This document shows, in pieces, positions 8,407-8,438 of a stretch of 8,438 nucleotides of DNA; the stretch's first letter is position 1, and each line of letters opens with the position of its first letter. The position numbers and the translations under genes were made by a program. The stretch lies in contig CAMLRJ010000121.1 of NCBI GenBank assembly GCA_946482345.1, positions 1-8,438 of the forward strand, written 5' to 3'. The DNA is from an uncultured Cellvibrio sp. (GTDB taxonomy: Bacteria; Pseudomonadota; Gammaproteobacteria; Pseudomonadales; Cellvibrionaceae). The notes beneath the pieces were generated by a model, which did no database searches, was not told the DNA's origin, and was given only the letters and a program-made list of their open reading frames with translations.

Positions 8407-8438
8407 ACAGTATTTTTATAAATTACACAACCAACTTC

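Noticed and set aside
8135..8407. A 90-residue reading frame on the minus strand starting MSFLRRQ
   Set aside because: Its start is a translation of the palindromic repeat, and the rest is the GspG-like gene read in another frame with no coding character.

Overview
The window looks like a chromosomal segment of a gammaproteobacterium. The SecD, Tgt, QueA and EttA proteins read as close relatives of the Escherichia coli proteins. The moderate GC content and the style of the dispersed GGGAGAGGG repeats would fit a Cellvibrio-like (Cellvibrionaceae) genome. The class call is firm. The family call is an inference that was not tested by any search.

Left part (1-3544, all minus strand): the queuosine and secretion block, transcribed right to left as queA, tgt, secD. 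QueA and Tgt carry out two steps that place queuosine at the wobble position of tRNAs. SecD is a subunit of the SecDF protein-export motor, and its C-terminal half lies beyond the left edge. The usual yajC gene between tgt and secD is absent: only 80 bp separate them, and a perfect TATAAT box lies in that gap. queA and tgt are separated by a roughly 115-bp head-to-head pair of palindromic REP-like repeats, and one of these supplies the last codons and the stop of queA.

Middle (3617-3780): a tRNA-Leu(CAA) gene on the plus strand, divergent from queA, with its own strong sigma-70-type promoter and an intrinsic terminator.

Right of that (3861-6992, plus strand): a translationally coupled pair comes first. 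It encodes a class III nucleotide cyclase fused to a phosphothreonine-binding FHA domain, followed by an RDD-family membrane protein. Then comes ettA, the ABC-F ATPase that gates the first elongation steps on the ribosome. The cyclase keeps the metal-binding aspartates and the adenine-type Lys/Asp pair, but has Tyr where the transition-state Arg is expected.

Right end (7000-8438): an AT-richer, accessory-looking stretch with two convergent small genes. One encodes an exported helical protein of unknown function. The other encodes a membrane-anchored protein with a GspG (type II secretion pseudopilin)-like C-terminal domain but no prepilin signal. Two almost identical hairpins flank the exported-protein gene, and two dispersed repeats (one a worn copy of the queA/tgt repeat) lie at the margins of this stretch. 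No IS element, CRISPR array, integrase or rRNA was seen. There is no gap longer than about 140 bp without a gene.
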